This document shows positions 13,701 to 27,312 of a stretch of 64,000 nt of DNA, piece after piece. Under the pieces are notes generated by a model that saw only the letters and a list, made by a program, of their open reading frames with translations, was not told the origin of the DNA and did no database searches. The first letter of the stretch is position 1; every line of letters starts with the position of its first letter. This DNA is from Pachypanchax playfairii. Its lineage: Eukaryota > Chordata > Actinopteri > Cyprinodontiformes > Aplocheilidae. The stretch lies in the NCBI GenBank assembly GCA_006937955.1, contig SSNP01000050.1:2895261-2959260 (forward strand), read 5' to 3'. A program made the position numbers and the translations under genes.

Positions 13701-16700
13701 CTACATGTTAATGTGAACAAATGTTTTAGTGCCTTGTTGTCAAGTGGTCCAGAAGCTTTTATTGTCTGAATTGGCTTCACTTCGTCCACATGTGACAGTA
13801 TGGGTTTATCAAAATTAGGATGTCTCTGTTAAAACCCACATGTGCCCACATTCTTCTGCAAATTGTCCTGCTTGTTTATGCTATAATTACGTGTTAGCTT
13901 TGCGATGCCTTTTATCAATAAATGTCTTTTTATTTTCAAAAAATAATTTGTAATGGGTTTTTTTTTTATGATTCTGGATGCCAGGTTGGAACAGTTAAAG
14001 GGCAGTACTGAATGTTGTGTTATAGAAGCTTTTCTGCTGCTGTAAAAAATATATTTTATGCTAAAAATGAGAAACTGATTAAGTAAGAAAGTAGTTTTTG
14101 CATTTGCATTGTTGTGTGAATTATTTTTGTTGTTTAAACCTGAAAAATGATTTTGTCCCCAAATTTCATCTGTAGAGGGGGAAAATAGTCAATTCAAGAA
14201 TATATAATGTGTTTAAACAAAGATGTAAAAATTAAAACTAAAGTTAAAGCTTTATTTACTGATGAGTGAAATATGATGAATGATGAACATGTAGAAAAGT
14301 TTTAGCATCTGTTGTCTTCTTCATACTGTTTCAGACTGCTATAGAGATCTTGTCAGGCCTAAAGTGATCAAACTGACACAAAGCTACATGATTTCAGTCC
14401 CTAACCAACTGACCGTGAGCCACCTGCTCAACTCCTCACACTTCTCACTTCGCCTCCAGTGCACATATCTAATCTATCTAACCCTCCAACACCTTGGCCC
14501 TCCTGCAAACCAGCTCCAGCACGGCGAGTTCCTGCTCATCTATTATCACTCCCTGACAGGCACCACTTCAATACACAGCAGGTAACAAGCTCCCAACAAA
14601 CATATGAGATGGTCTCGGTCCCTCACGCGTCCCCGCGCCCTGCTGTAACCTTAAACCGCCAAGACTCGCTGTCTGGATTTACTTCTTCTTTCACCAAATA
14701 GAAATACACATTTTTCCATTTCCTCAGTGTCCCTTTATCACAAAAACAGTTCATACTATGTGGGAAAAATGCAGCTGAAATTCATTCCCGACGCTTCGCA
14801 TCCTAAATCTAAACCTGTAAAATGTTTGTCTGAATTCAAGAAAAAACAGGATCTTTTCTCTTATACACACTATCAGTTGTTTCATCATGATGTTTAAATC
14901 TGGATTAATCAAGAAGCAGGTGAAAATTATTTCTGAATTATTTAGAGTCAATCCAACAATCAATCAGTCTGGGTTGTGTTTAGGCATTCCAACAAAAAAA
15001 TATATTTTTATATTTAAAACTCACCTCCATTTCAAACACACGGCTTGTCAGTCTATGGGAAAGTTTGTTTATGAATACAGAAAGAAAAACGACATCATGT
15101 CATAAACAAGTTAAAAAAATATCTATCTATTGATCATTTGCTGAAATCAACTGTTTTAATGCATTTATTTATAACTGTAACTACAAGAGGTACAGTAGAT
15201 GTTCAGCTAAGATCAACAAATAGCATTTTTGCTAAATTATTTCAATATATTGAAATTTCAGTGGGTTTAAGCCAAAACCAAAAGAAAAAAAAAATCAAAC
15301 AAAAAAAAGGTGGTTTTAAAATTTTAATCAGACGTTAAGATGTTTTTCTGTGCCAATTTCTGACAAGCAACAAACTTGTTTGTGGAGATTAGTGGAAGGT
15401 TTCATCTGAACAGCTAAATTAATGTGTTTTTTTCCAGTGGACTGTCGCAGTAATTACAGTCCATAGCAGCGTGTTCACAAACCTTTTTCTCCTAGTCAGC
15501 ATTGAAGAAGCACCAATCGATAGTTTGAAAGGAGCTATTTGTCAGTGACAATTTGAAAACGTAGTGAAAGAGGTTGCTGTTAATGACAAACCGAGAAACA
15601 ATCATAGCCTGAATCTGCACGTTTCCACTGGATCTACAAGAGCTCATTGTTTAACCATTTCCTTCATAAATCTGAGTCACTTTGACGGGATTCAAAGATT
15701 TTGCAGATCTTGTTGGTCAGCAGGTTTGGATAGAAGATGTTTGATTTGATTAGTTTTTTTTACTGCTCAGGCTGTAAATGTAGCAGTGAGTGGCTTTTCT
15801 GCAAGATATGAGTTTAAAAAATAATTTGTAAACATCGGGACATATTAAAAAATGTTGGGTTTTTACCAGGTTTTAACATTATTTAAATTCAAAGTCAAGA
15901 AGCACCCATCAGATTCAACCTATTTTTTTTTATTAATCATGACTGTATAGATGCTATAATAATTCCTTGTCATTAAAAGAAAAGCTTAACCCCGTACACA
16001 CAAAGAAAAGCACCAAAACTCACTCAAAAATGTAACAACAAACCTCTAACACAAGCTTTCATTAGGAATTTAGACAAAGCGAGAGAGATTTAGTGTCCCA
16101 GGTGGGAAGAAAATTGCCCATTAACTGCTGACTGTCTGGAGCATTACTATTACTTATGGTATATAAGGCCTCTATGCTTCGCCGACTATCTAATTGGATC
16201 CGTTACTCAGGACTCTGTGGCAAGTTTCCACCAGGGGGGACACAAAAGCATGTCTCATGAAGACATTCTCACAGGGTGTAATGGAGAATCTACATGTATT
16301 TACACACACAAGAGACGGTCTCTAGTCATTTCTTGTTTCCCGGAGATCTGCAGCCTGTTTCACTGCTGCTATTTTAAAGAGAGATGTCAGAAGTACATCA
16401 TTATGTTAAATTTTTAAGCAGAAAAGCCATTCCTCCCTTAAAAAACACTTCCACTCAAAGGTTATACCAGCTGTGACCTTTAAAGTTAACTGTTGTAACC
16501 TTTAAAGGCCATGAAGTTTAACGTAAATCTAGTCTCAGACCAGAACAGCTGGTTGCCTGCGCGCATTCACACACCACAACCTGTTGTTTTTGGTTTTTTC
16601 ATTATTTATTTATTTACTTATTTATTTACCAAACTCTACATTTAAACTCTGGAGGAAATGAAATGATTTTCTGCTTGAATGATGGATTTCATCCTAAATC

Positions 16701-17640
16701 TCATTCTTCTCGTTCTGTTTGAAGGCTGATGCATTTGGAGGAGACTCTGCAGCTCAATAGTGACACCTAGTGGCTCATCAGAAAACAACATCCCAGTTTG
16801 AAGACGAGTAACAGTCTTTTCTTCTAACCACTGTCTGTCTCATACACATGGACCTCACATAACACAAAATACTGGAGCAACACGTGAAGAAACTTGCTGG
16901 TGATCCTGAAACGTCCTACAACATGTTCAATTAACCTGTTTTAATATAATATAAGCTGCTATTTAGTGTTCATGTGGCTTCATTTCTAAGGGTGTTGAAT
17001 TAATCATGTTTTCTTTGAAACGGGATCAAAAACAAAATGATTCTTAGTCGAGATGTTTGACTCAGTCATTAATTCTACTGTTATTTATGCAGATCAGAAC
17101 CAGCTGCCACCAGAGAGCAGTAGAGTCAATTGAGACCAAAAACAAGCACAATTTGTTAAGTCTTTGTTTTTTCTAAGCAAACAGAAAATCTTAATAAGCT
17201 CGTGTGCTTTTATTCAAGATTCCGCTAAGAACAAATTAAAATATAAAACTGAAACCTCGTCTCACCAAAAACACACACACAAAAAAAAAAAACAAGAGAA
17301 ATACAAAGGAATTAAATCTATTTTCTGAGTCTGAAGAAGATGAAAAATAAAATGCTAATGATGCTCTTTTGTGTCCTTGGTTCATTTAGGAGACATTTTT
17401 TTCTTGTTTTTACTTTAAAAAATGTATAATAACAACAAAGAAGTGTGATAAATACTCAGATTCAGTTGATTAAAGTTTATTTTTAGAGCAAGGGTTCACA
17501 AATTTCTGCACTTCTGACCAACAGAAAAACACTGTCAACAACTTATAACCCTAAATTTTGCTAACTGAATATACATAAACCCTGATGTAAAACCACATGT
17601 ATGAGAGAATAATGAGAATACAAACAACTCATTATTTTAC
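10746..17640. other. intergenic, no gene seen
   Basis: AT-rich DNA with A/T homopolymers and no credible exon. The stretch 14340-14720 is locally C-rich but shows no gene-like splice structure. Confidence 0.4.
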
Positions 17641-17644
17641 TTTT

Positions 17645-18000
17645 ATCAGAATCAGGTTTATTTGACCCAGTATGTTGCAAATACAAGGAACCAGTTCACT
17701 TTCCACTTGTACTTACAGACAGAAATAAAGATATATAGACAGTGTTAGACATACAACACATAGAAGATATGAGATACATTAGCAGCATCGTCCAAAATAA
17801 ATGACGTATTGGTTGTCAGGTGGTAAAGTACAGGTAAAATATAGTTATTTTTATGATGGAATGGGTTATTACTTCAATAGGGATGTTAATTAACAAAGTG
17901 ACGGTTTGCAGGAAATAAAACTGTTTTTGTGTCTTCTGGTTTTGGTGAACAGTGATCTGCAGCTCCCTCCAGAGGGGAGAGAAGAAGTGAGATCCTGGGT
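17645..18000 (+). mobile_element. LINE-like retrotransposon fragment
   Basis: The segment starts atcagaatcaggtttatttg and contains tgcaaatacaaggaacc, later aaactgtttttgtgtcttc and tgatctgcagctccctccag. These phrases recur in 3' parts of teleost non-LTR retrotransposons. No reverse transcriptase coding sequence remains. Family assignment is from memory of sequence style only. Confidence 0.45.
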
Positions 18001-19191
18001 GATGTTTTAAGGTTTATCATTAATGATTATTGTTTTATTTCTTTACCTCTATCTGTCACATCTTCTGAGTGAATTCAAATACGACTATGTGGGATTTTGC
18101 TGGAGCTTTCAGGCTTTACGCATTTCATCAGCTTCAAGTTTCCTTAAAAACGATTGTAAAGGAAATCTGTTTGTATTTGGTGTTACGAGGACAGATTGTA
18201 AACCTTTCGATGAGTGACGTCACGTGAAACGTGTGAATGAGTGTTTTTTTTTTATTATTGCACAACAGGCAGATTGACCCTCTTTGAAAGAAACTGAATG
18301 ACATCGACTGTCTTCACAGGTTGTTTAACTAAGAAGTAAAAACTGAATACATTAGGCTAAAGTCTGAATCAGTTCATTTAGATTGTGGAATAATCTACTG
18401 TATAATGTGATTGATTGAAATGAAGTCAGAATTTGGCTGTGTGAGTTTCGTTGTTTATTATTTTGTCCAAAAGCCAAATGTATAAATCAAACACATATGG
18501 CTAAAATAAAATATACACAATCACATCTAGGTTTAAAATGTCTCTCCAATTAAATAAAAATATGATGAAACTGTGCTCAGATCAGCTTTTGTGGGACATT
18601 AAAAACACAAACACGTGCTGACTCCATCTAGTAGCCATAACAGAGGTTAAAAACAGATGTTGATTCAAGGAAGACGCAGTAATGAGCGACGACCTTCCTC
18701 TCTGCAGCCTGTTTGATAATCCTTCATGCGTGGCCAATCCCATCAGCGTGCAAACGCTGCAGCCCACTGTTGTTTAAATCACCTTAATCAAATGCAGGTT
18801 TCACACGGTAATCACAAGCACGTTTTATCTGAGAAAAAATGTGCCTCAGCTCAGAGAGATTAAAGCTGGACTTAAATACTTCCATGTTCAAACATCCCAC
18901 TTTCCACTCGTCATCTGTTACTTTTGAGAATCAACAAGTTACTATATGTTTTTGTTTGTGTTGTCAGTATGAACTTTAATCACTGGAAAGTATCAGATTT
19001 TTCACTGATGGACTAATAGGTCCTGAATCTGATATAGGAAGTGATGTCAGACATCTCACACACGCGTCTCTGAGGGACATTTCAGTAGTTCTGACAGCTT
19101 ATTGTCCTGTTAGTGACTGAGGTTTTAATTTGGACTTTACAAGTCACTGATATTTTGGTGTCATGTCAAACTCAGTCATGTTTTATACGTG

Positions 19192-19773
19192 CTAAAGAGG
19201 CCCTTCCATTAAAAACTTTTTTTTTCTGAGGTTTCTGTTGAATATTTTAGCTCCACAGGTGTTCTTACCTTCATAGTGGGTGTGAAAACTGGTCAACAAC
19301 TTCTCTTTCAGTTTGAATCTCTCAAACTACGCAGGTGGCGATAACACCCGAGTTTGAACGGCCTGTATCTGTTTCATCACAACTCCTTTGTTTGTTAGTT
19401 TTCGACAGCTCCCGCAGTTGAAACCACGCCTAGCATGCTGCTGGCTAAAAAGCTGTAGCATAACGTAGCAAACAGAAAGACACGACGTCTGATGTTGCCA
19501 TGCACAGCGGGGCAGGAAACAGTATTCTTTGCTCTCATAGGCTAGTTTGTTAGCCAATCAGAGTCCAGCAAATTTGAATAATGAATATGAACGAGCTGCA
19601 GCTGAAGCCTGACGGAAGGAGCCGGAACCACACGAAGTTTAATGCCGACAGATTGAAAGGTCTGTTAATCAGTGTTTCCTAACATTTTTTAGATATAAAA
19701 TGTTTCATATTACAGGTTAATACTTAAGAAATAACCACAAAGTCCTGAAATGTGTATGAAATGGCCTCTTTAA
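19192..19773 (+). mobile_element. TTAA-flanked MITE, copy 1
   Basis: The ends are aaagaggcccttccat and atgaaatggcctcttt, inverted to each other, with TTAA on the right and a one-base variant (CTAA) on the left. About 582 bp, no ORF of note. The interior (cgcaggtggcgataa, gctagtttgttagccaatca) is shared with copies at 49336-49930 and 58763-59354. TTAA target sites and short inverted ends point to a piggyBac-type non-autonomous element. Confidence 0.75.
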
Positions 19774-21574
19774 ACACAACTTAAGGAATATTCTGAATCG
19801 ACAGAGAGAAATGACGCTGTAATGTATATTTAATCATTAATAATGTACTGATTGGAGTTTCTTCATCAGAACTTTAGTCTCACTGTATAATCTGTACATG
19901 TGACCATCCCAAAGGATTATGACGGTAACATGAAGGCTGTCAAGTATAAATGTAGAACACAAATAGATTTATAAACTACAAATGTTTTGCGCAGTTTTCG
20001 TCTGTTTGTGTCATGGCGGCGGCTCTGTGTCGTCTACCTGATGGTACGAACTGATATGAAGTGATTAATGTTGTTTTTTCCAAACGGTGATACCTGAGTA
20101 GGTGTTTGGTCGCTGAGAGTGTCAATGATTCTGCATTCACAGCTCAGCGAGAGGCTTTTAGGAGTGTTTTTTTGCTACTTCGGTATCAGGCTGACGTGAA
20201 TATTGTCAAACTGTAATTATAAAGATCATATGTCCATAAATGTTCCCATATGAGCTAATTCAGTGCACTACAGTACCAGCAGACTTATCGGTAAAAAGAA
20301 AGATAAATGAACTCAGAGATCACAGAGCAGCTCAACATGTAAGAACATTGATTTTACTGGAAAGGATCTTTCAGAATTGCATAATGAGGAAAACGGTTGC
20401 AGGCTGTAAAGGAAAAGAAGAAAAATGTTTGTGCTGCAGCCAAGAACAACAGAGGAAGAGCTGTGTAAGAGAAGCTCCCGAACTGAGATTCATCTGGGCC
20501 TTCTGAGACGTTCTGTGACGAGGAGTATCCTGTTGTGAAAGTAAAGTTTTCCTCTTTCTGCTGTAAACTTACAGCCGAATCAGACTTGAGATGTTCCAGC
20601 TGCTGAGTTTCCTTTTGTTAAAATAAATTATCTTTAACATGAAAGTCTAAAAATCCTAAGACTTTCATCCTACATATGGTTCAGGGCATACGTACGTGTG
20701 TGTGTCATGTGACCTCCAGGACAAATGTTTAAAATAGCAAATTAACTAAACGGATTTACAGTATTTGCAGATCTGTAGGTGACTGTACACGTGCATTTTA
20801 AATTGAACCATATCATGTTTACATGTAAGAAATATAAACATTCCAATAAAGAGAATTCCTGAGAAAAGTCAATTCATGGTCACGCCAAAGTAAAGTTCTG
20901 GGAAAATGTCCGTTTTTCCACTCTGATGTACTGAAGGTCTCCAGAGGTCCCTCAAACTGACAACCTTGTTGAGTTTCATCTATATTCCAGGTCAGCTCCA
21001 TATGTTTCTAATCTTTCATTTCATCACGAAGTGGAAACAGAAAGAAAGCAGGACGCTTTTCCACGTGCTGCCGCCATGATGTTTCAGTAGAAACACCTAC
21101 GTCTTCTCCGGGTTTACTCGCGTCTTACATACATGTAAGTGGAAACATGTTTGCACTTCGGTTATGAGTTATAAAGCTAATTGTTTGCACTCAACATTTG
21201 TGCAGGTGTGCACTCTCTTTTACTTCTACGAGTCATTAAGATGATCATCAGTTAGAAAAACAGAGCAATGTTTCAACTCTTTTTGTTTTTAGGCACAAAT
21301 CAGTTATGCAGAAAGAAAACATGTTTTCTCAATTTAAAAACACATCTGTGTGTGATTATCAGAGTCGGATGTCGGAATGAAACTCAGATTTTATACTCAT
21401 AATTTTTCAGTTCTCTCTAACATTTAGTCCAGTTTTTTAGATTATAATGATTACCTATATTTTGTCTCTAAAATTTTGCAGAATCAACAAATTTGTGTTG
21501 TTTAACCTTCCTTAACGATTTGGATTAGAAGGGAAATGGTGATTAAATCATCATTTGTTGCACACAGTTTTATA
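19774..21574. other. intergenic, no gene seen
   Basis: No exon recognised. Short G/C-rich patches containing gccgcc/ggcggc at about 20014 and 21070 may belong to unclassified repeats. Confidence 0.35.
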
Positions 21575-22292
21575 CACTCTCAGAAATAGAGGTACGAGAC
21601 AAGAATATTTTTGTACCTATAGGTAAATTTTTTTAAAATGCTCCCTTAAAAGTACAATATTGGTCTTTAAAAGGTCAGAAATGCCCCTCTGAGTGTTCAA
21701 ATTGATATAAAGTACAAATTTGTACCATTTCAACTGCAGCCCTGGCCAAGGCTGGTTGATCTCCATTTTTTAAGTTTCTTCCATCATTTTCAATATTGTA
21801 ATATTATGTTTCAGAATGTTGGTTTAAAACTTCAAAACGTGGCAGAATTTTACTGTTTTAGTGGAACAACTTCATAAGGTACAAAAATGGACCTGGACTA
21901 CAGGGTACACCCCCAGCGACAAGAAGGGTACAAATTCTTGTCGCTGGGGGTGTACCCTGTAGTCCAGGTCCATTTTTGTACCTTATGAAGTTGTTCCACT
22001 AAAACAGTAAAATTCTGCCACGTTTTGAAGTCTAAAACCAACATTCTGAAACATAATATTACAATATTGAAAATGATGGAAGAAACTTAATAAAATGGAG
22101 ATTAACCAGCCTTGGCCAGGGCTGCAGGTGCAGTTGAAATGGTACAAATTTGTACTTTATATCAATTTGAACCCTCAGAGGGGCATTTCTGACCTTTTAA
22201 AGACCAATATTGTACTTTTAAGGGAACGTTTTAAAAGAATTTACCTATAGGTACAAAAATGTTCTTGTCTCGTACCTCTATTTCTGAGAGTG
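21575..22292. mobile_element. 718-bp long-palindrome foldback element
   Basis: Two arms of about 350 bp (21575-21925 and 21935-22292) are nearly perfect reverse complements around a 9-base centre (gggtacaaa). The outer ends are cactctcagaaatagaggta and its inverse. An ata triplet flanks both sides and may be the target duplication. No coding capacity. The high arm identity means recent insertion or gene conversion. A transcript across it would fold into a long double-stranded hairpin. Confidence 0.85.
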
Positions 22293-25200
22293 ATATGGAG
22301 GCTGAACTAAATATGTTGTGATTATTGCAGTAAAGATGCTGTTTCTGTGCTTTTAGCTTCACTCACAGCTTTAAAATTGAATTTTTGATTAAATCTTCTA
22401 AATGTTAGACTTTCCAGCCTGTTGGAGGAAACGCTGCACCCCCACAACAGTTCTTACTTCAGTGAAATACAACCTGAAATATTTTAATCATCACTTGCGG
22501 AGGAACCTCCGGCCCTGTTCGTGTCGCTGATTTCCTCTGCGGTTTGTCAGCTCATGCTTTAAATTAGCACCTCTTAACTCGACGCTACTGGAAACACAAA
22601 CACAGTCGTTTGGGGTTTTATTGCTTTTAGACTGTGAGTAATGTGACACAGTCATTACGAGCAAACAGAAATTCCAAGCTCTGATGTAAACACCATGAGA
22701 TAAGTTAATCCAGACCACTCAGCGGTCTGGATGATGGTTGTATTTTACCATCACAAACTTCCCTGAGAAAATCCTCCAATTTTTATTCTCATTCCTGCCC
22801 CAGTTGATCGTACAGTCATCCCTGTTTGTGGCAGCTAGAACTTTGTAATCAGGCATCATTCGGGATAAAGTGAGTTCAAAACAAAGGATCTTTTTTCAGA
22901 TTTTTTCTGTGAGGAAAAATAGATTTTCTCTTTATTTTAATGATTCAACAATTGTGAAAATAGGCTTTAGTTATTTATCTCATAAAAACAGAATCCTAAA
23001 TCAAAAATGAGCTTAATCCATAGAGTTAGACTTCTCTTCTTCTCATTATGACATTATCCATGTGTGACAGCTCATGGAGGGACATACTAGAGTCTAATGT
23101 GGTTAATTATGTGTAAAAAACCAGAAACACTCAAAGACATACAAGAAAACAGCTGCTGACCACTGTAGCAAACAATGTGTTTGTTAAACGAAAGAGTTAA
23201 ATGGTTACGAGACGTGTAACTGAGACAGAATTGTGGTGGACAGAACAGTGACGAGAAGGACGGGAAGCAGAGACAAACATGAAGCTGCTGTGGGTCTATT
23301 CTAATGATTCTAACAGTAAAATATGCCGACCACTTTCTGCTTCAGTCATTAAAACATCAGACTTAGTTAAGAGTCCAGTCTCCTTCCTCCACATCGGTAA
23401 GACGCCACATGTACAGACATGATACAGAGTCAGTTGGCTCACCTCCCTGATGTTCTCCTCCAATTAATCCATTCTGTTAGGTTTAGGCTTTAGTTCAGGA
23501 ACAACAACATCTAACAACATCTGCATTTCAAAAAATAAAACTCCTCTGCTTCCCGTGTTTGTGTGACTGGCAGGTAACTGAAACATTCCTGTTAACCACA
23601 AACACTGCTGGAACAATAAAATCTACTATTCTGACTAATCAGACAGGGATTTCCTGCACGTTGTAATTTATTTAACAAACATTTTGGAAGCAGCATGTTA
23701 GTCAGAGATCTTCATTTTAAAAATCTGTTTTAAAAACATTTTTTTTAGTAAAAGCACACTGGAACACATATTCTTAATTGAAGGGATGCAGTCTGAGTCC
23801 TGCTTAATGAAGCGGAAGAAGTTCATGTCTGCAGTTGGTGTTTTACAATCTGAAACAATTTAGGATTCAAAGATTATCATGGAAAAGTATCTGAAGTATT
23901 AGAATCGTGGTGGGAAAGAAACATAATAAACGTACTTCCATCATTGGAAACTCCGCCTCCATCGAATGTCTGCTAGATTCCTCATTTCCATCACTTCCTG
24001 TTCTCTCTTTTCCTTTCTCACCTCAATCACCTGCGTTTCCTGTCTGACAACATCTTTAAAGATGCTTTAATCTTTTCCTCTTGTTACACCGCTGGTACAA
24101 AAATACATTCCAAACCAATAACGACGGACATCAGCGTTAAAAAAATCCTAAAAACCTCTCCGTTTATTCCCTTTTAGGATTCACAAAATCATCTGCATGT
24201 TATTTAAATGAGGATCAACCAAGTCATGTAGGTTGTGCTCTTCCACGTCTGTTCTAAGATCTTCGTATTTTTTAAACCCCGTGTATCCTCTGAGTTCTTA
24301 GAATAAAAACTATGTAATGTCAGGTGTCAAGTCTGCTGCTGTGTGTGTGAGTGCTTTCACCTGTGTTTCAGCGGCGTGTCAGCCATTATCGGCAGGTGGA
24401 TCCAGTTTCCTTCATCAGCTGCTGAGCTTAAGAGAGGAGGGTTTGCAGAGAGCAGGGTCAGATTGTTCCACTCTGCTTAGTGGTAAAAAGGGACTTAGAA
24501 CCTACAAAGTGCATTTTAGAAGTTGTGTTGTGCTTAAAATTTAGCGCTCATCCTGACCTGTACTCTCCTCCAGGATCTCCTCAGCTGGACCGCCCTCCTC
24601 ACCACAGTTTCCACACTGTGGTCTCCGTGGTCCAGCTTCTCTCTTCTCCTTCCTGGACCTCCAGCAGTTTCCACACCGTCTCCGTCCAGGATCCTTCCAG
24701 GAGACAGTTCCAACACCGGTCTCCTACCCGTCTCTCTCTGGACCTCCTCTGGCTTGCTTCTGCGCCGCTCCTCCAGCTCTCAGGATCCACCTGTCACACT
24801 CAGAGCCTGTCTGTCCGCCCGCCCGCCACTGACACTCACACGCCAGCCTCAGCAGACTGGCACCTGAAGGCTCCTCCAGGACTCCTGCAATTCATCGCCA
24901 CACTAAGCCGCTCCTCATCATTACTCCTCACCTCTCTTTGTCATCCAGTCACTAACCTCTGCTCTCCTCCACCTGTCTAGACCGGGCCGTTCCTGCTGCA
25001 CCCGCAGAAGCATATTTAGTTTTTGTATAATTTTAACTGTGACTGTTTCCTCTGTGCCAAAGTAATTAAAACCCCCCTTCCTGTTCCCTGGTCTGGAGTC
25101 TGTTGCTTGATTTAAAGTCCATTAACAGAAACTGATAAATCATGACATGTAACGCTGTTTTCATGAAACAATTCTAAAATTAGGAAACGTGAATTGCTAC

Positions 25201-26149
25201 AAAGACCTTGTCACAACTCTGACGAGAAGCGATGAGGCATGAAGATTCTCAGCTGTGCAGCAGTGGATCATTCAAACACATCTGATATAAACAAATCATT
25301 CATTCACAGTGAGCAACTGTTTCACTGCCTTATTAGTTTTACACGCTCACCTGACCATGAAACCTCACATGCTTTTACATTATGAGCTGATTTTTTTGCC
25401 TCTTCACTACACAAGTTCCACAGATTATGATGACTCCTCCCCCAGGAGAACTGCTTTGACCTTTTAACTACCTGAGAACTTTGTAGACTTTAATTTAACC
25501 AAAAACAACATTTAAATGTGCTGAAATACAAAAGCTTTGGTTTCTTGGTGTTCAATTCATGCTTGATGCTTTGAGGATACGTGATGTACGCTTATTGTTT
25601 GATGCATCAGGATGTTGGCCAGACTTTGTAGAATATTATTTGTTCCTTCAATTATTCAGGAAATTTAAAAAGATGAAGATGTAATGTTGTTCTGTCTAAT
25701 TTCTTCACCCTGTAATTGACACAATGAGATCAGCAAATTAATAGTTTGTGTGAAACCAGCGTAACAGTCATGTTACAAGAGCTCCAACAATTTGACTTTT
25801 TTTTTTCCTCAATTTTTTCATGTCTGAAAAAACAAACCAAGTGGCATGATGTTCAGAGGGGTAACTTGTGGCGCTTTCATTGAGTCATTCAGCTCAGATT
25901 TTCATGTTTTATCTTCCAGCTGTTCTGACTCACTGCGAGAACTTTCATAGTCTTGTTTCTGGCTGTAACAGTCAGATGTTTTTCACTTCAACATCTTTAA
26001 CAAATCAACTGAAAGCCATCTGCTCGTCACCAAACACCTACCACCATAAAAAGCCTAATATTGGACACAATGAAGGGTTTAGCAGCTACAGACTCGGATC
26101 GATCCCTGAGGATGTTGGTGCAGACTGAATACTTAAGAGAAGAATTTTT
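22293..26149. other. intergenic, no gene seen; unclassified C-rich block at 24300-25090
   Basis: Mostly AT-rich. From about 24550 to 25000 the + strand is pyrimidine-rich (ctcctcc, tccagc words) and open for 166 codons, ending near attaaaaccccccttcctgt. The style recalls the terminal part of a fish retroelement, but there is no conserved motif, and no target duplication was found. Confidence 0.35.
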
Positions 26150-26390
26150 ACCTCCGCCAAGGAGGTAATGTTTTCATCAGGGTTTCTCTGTCTGTCTGTC
26201 TGTTAGCAGGATAACTCAAAAACTAATGGATGAATTTTGATGAAATGTTCAGGAAAAGGTCAGAAATGACTCAAGGAACAATCGATTAGATTTTGGGAGT
26301 GATCTGGATTACCATCTGGATCCAGGAATTTTTTTAAGCATATGGACATAGTACTTTCAACAATATGTCCACTTGGTGGTCTGCGCTCTA
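26150..26390 (+). mobile_element. interspersed repeat with cctccgccaaggaggt head
   Basis: It opens with the palindromic cctccgccaaggaggtaatg, continues with gttagcaggataactcaaaa, gatgaattttgatgaaatgt and gtgatctggattaccatctg, and closes with ttggtggtctgcgctcta, an imperfect inverse of the head. These phrases form a repeat common in fishes and marine invertebrates. No ORF. Class not assigned. Confidence 0.6.
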
Positions 26391-27304
26391 GTTTAAATTA
26401 CAATCGATTTTTTTACCCTAATTTAGAAGGAAATAATCTGAACACTTCTGGCAGCTATGAAACACCCAGACATTCTGATTTTGTTTAAATGAGATGAGAT
26501 CTGTTGACTCGACACTCCACCATGAGGGTTTTTCATTGTTGATTAGTGGTTTGCACATGTCCACAATTAACTGTTGCTACAGTATAAAATTTACAAAATG
26601 AAGACAAAAAGACACTAAAGAAATTGTTTGATTTTTCCTACCCGTTTCAAAATAAAAGTGACTTTTTAAAAAAATGAGATTTAAGTTTTACTGCAATAGT
26701 AGCTGTAAAGTTGTTTTGCAAGAGCAGAATCAAGCTGCTGGATCTAATCCACATCCAAAAATCTGAAGAGCAATTTGAGCCTAATGGATTTTGTGTCATT
26801 GCAGACTTTCTGAATATTTAATGAAGCCTATGTTTTCACCATTAAACACATGAATGTGAAGAGTTTTACACAGTTTTACCTTGGAAGCCCAGAGAAATTA
26901 ATGCTTGTGGCAGTGGCCATTCTAATTAGTCTGACTGTAGAAAATGTAAATTGGATTCTTATTATTTGATGTTAATTCTACTGCAGCTCATTTTCAGATT
27001 GGAATATTGTCTAAAACTTCTAATGTTGTGTGTATAAACTGGACACATTCACAGCTTGCTTCCCACATGATGAACATTCAACATGAGAGCAGAGCCAAGA
27101 ACAGTTTGTTTCCATCAATATTGATCTTTAACAGCAGCGTTTGTTCCACGGACCCCGACACGACTCCTCTTTTATCGTTCATACCATTTAATAACCATTT
27201 GATGTAGGAGAGGGTGAAAAATATAGAAATAATAGTGTTAATGAAAGGACGCTGCATGTGGTGCACAGTAGAGGGAGGAGGGAGGGCTGGAGGAGACAGA
27301 GAAG

Positions 27305-27312
27305 TATAAAAG
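27305..27312 (+). promoter_or_regulatory. cilp: TATA box of cilp
   Basis: TATAAAAG lies about 150 bp before a good splice donor (AG|GTAAGC at 27462/27463) in a purine-rich stretch without long ORFs. The simplest reading is a focused promoter: transcription starts near 27335, and a noncoding first exon (about 27335-27462) is spliced to the acceptor at 28041-28042 before the coding start. Matrix genes with tissue-restricted expression often have TATA promoters. The start site is inferred, not seen. Confidence 0.6.

Noticed and set aside
24480..24980. 166-codon + strand ORF as a gene
   Set aside because: Compositionally biased (Ser/Pro/Leu from ctcc words), no domain, no splice context, starts inside an unclassified block.
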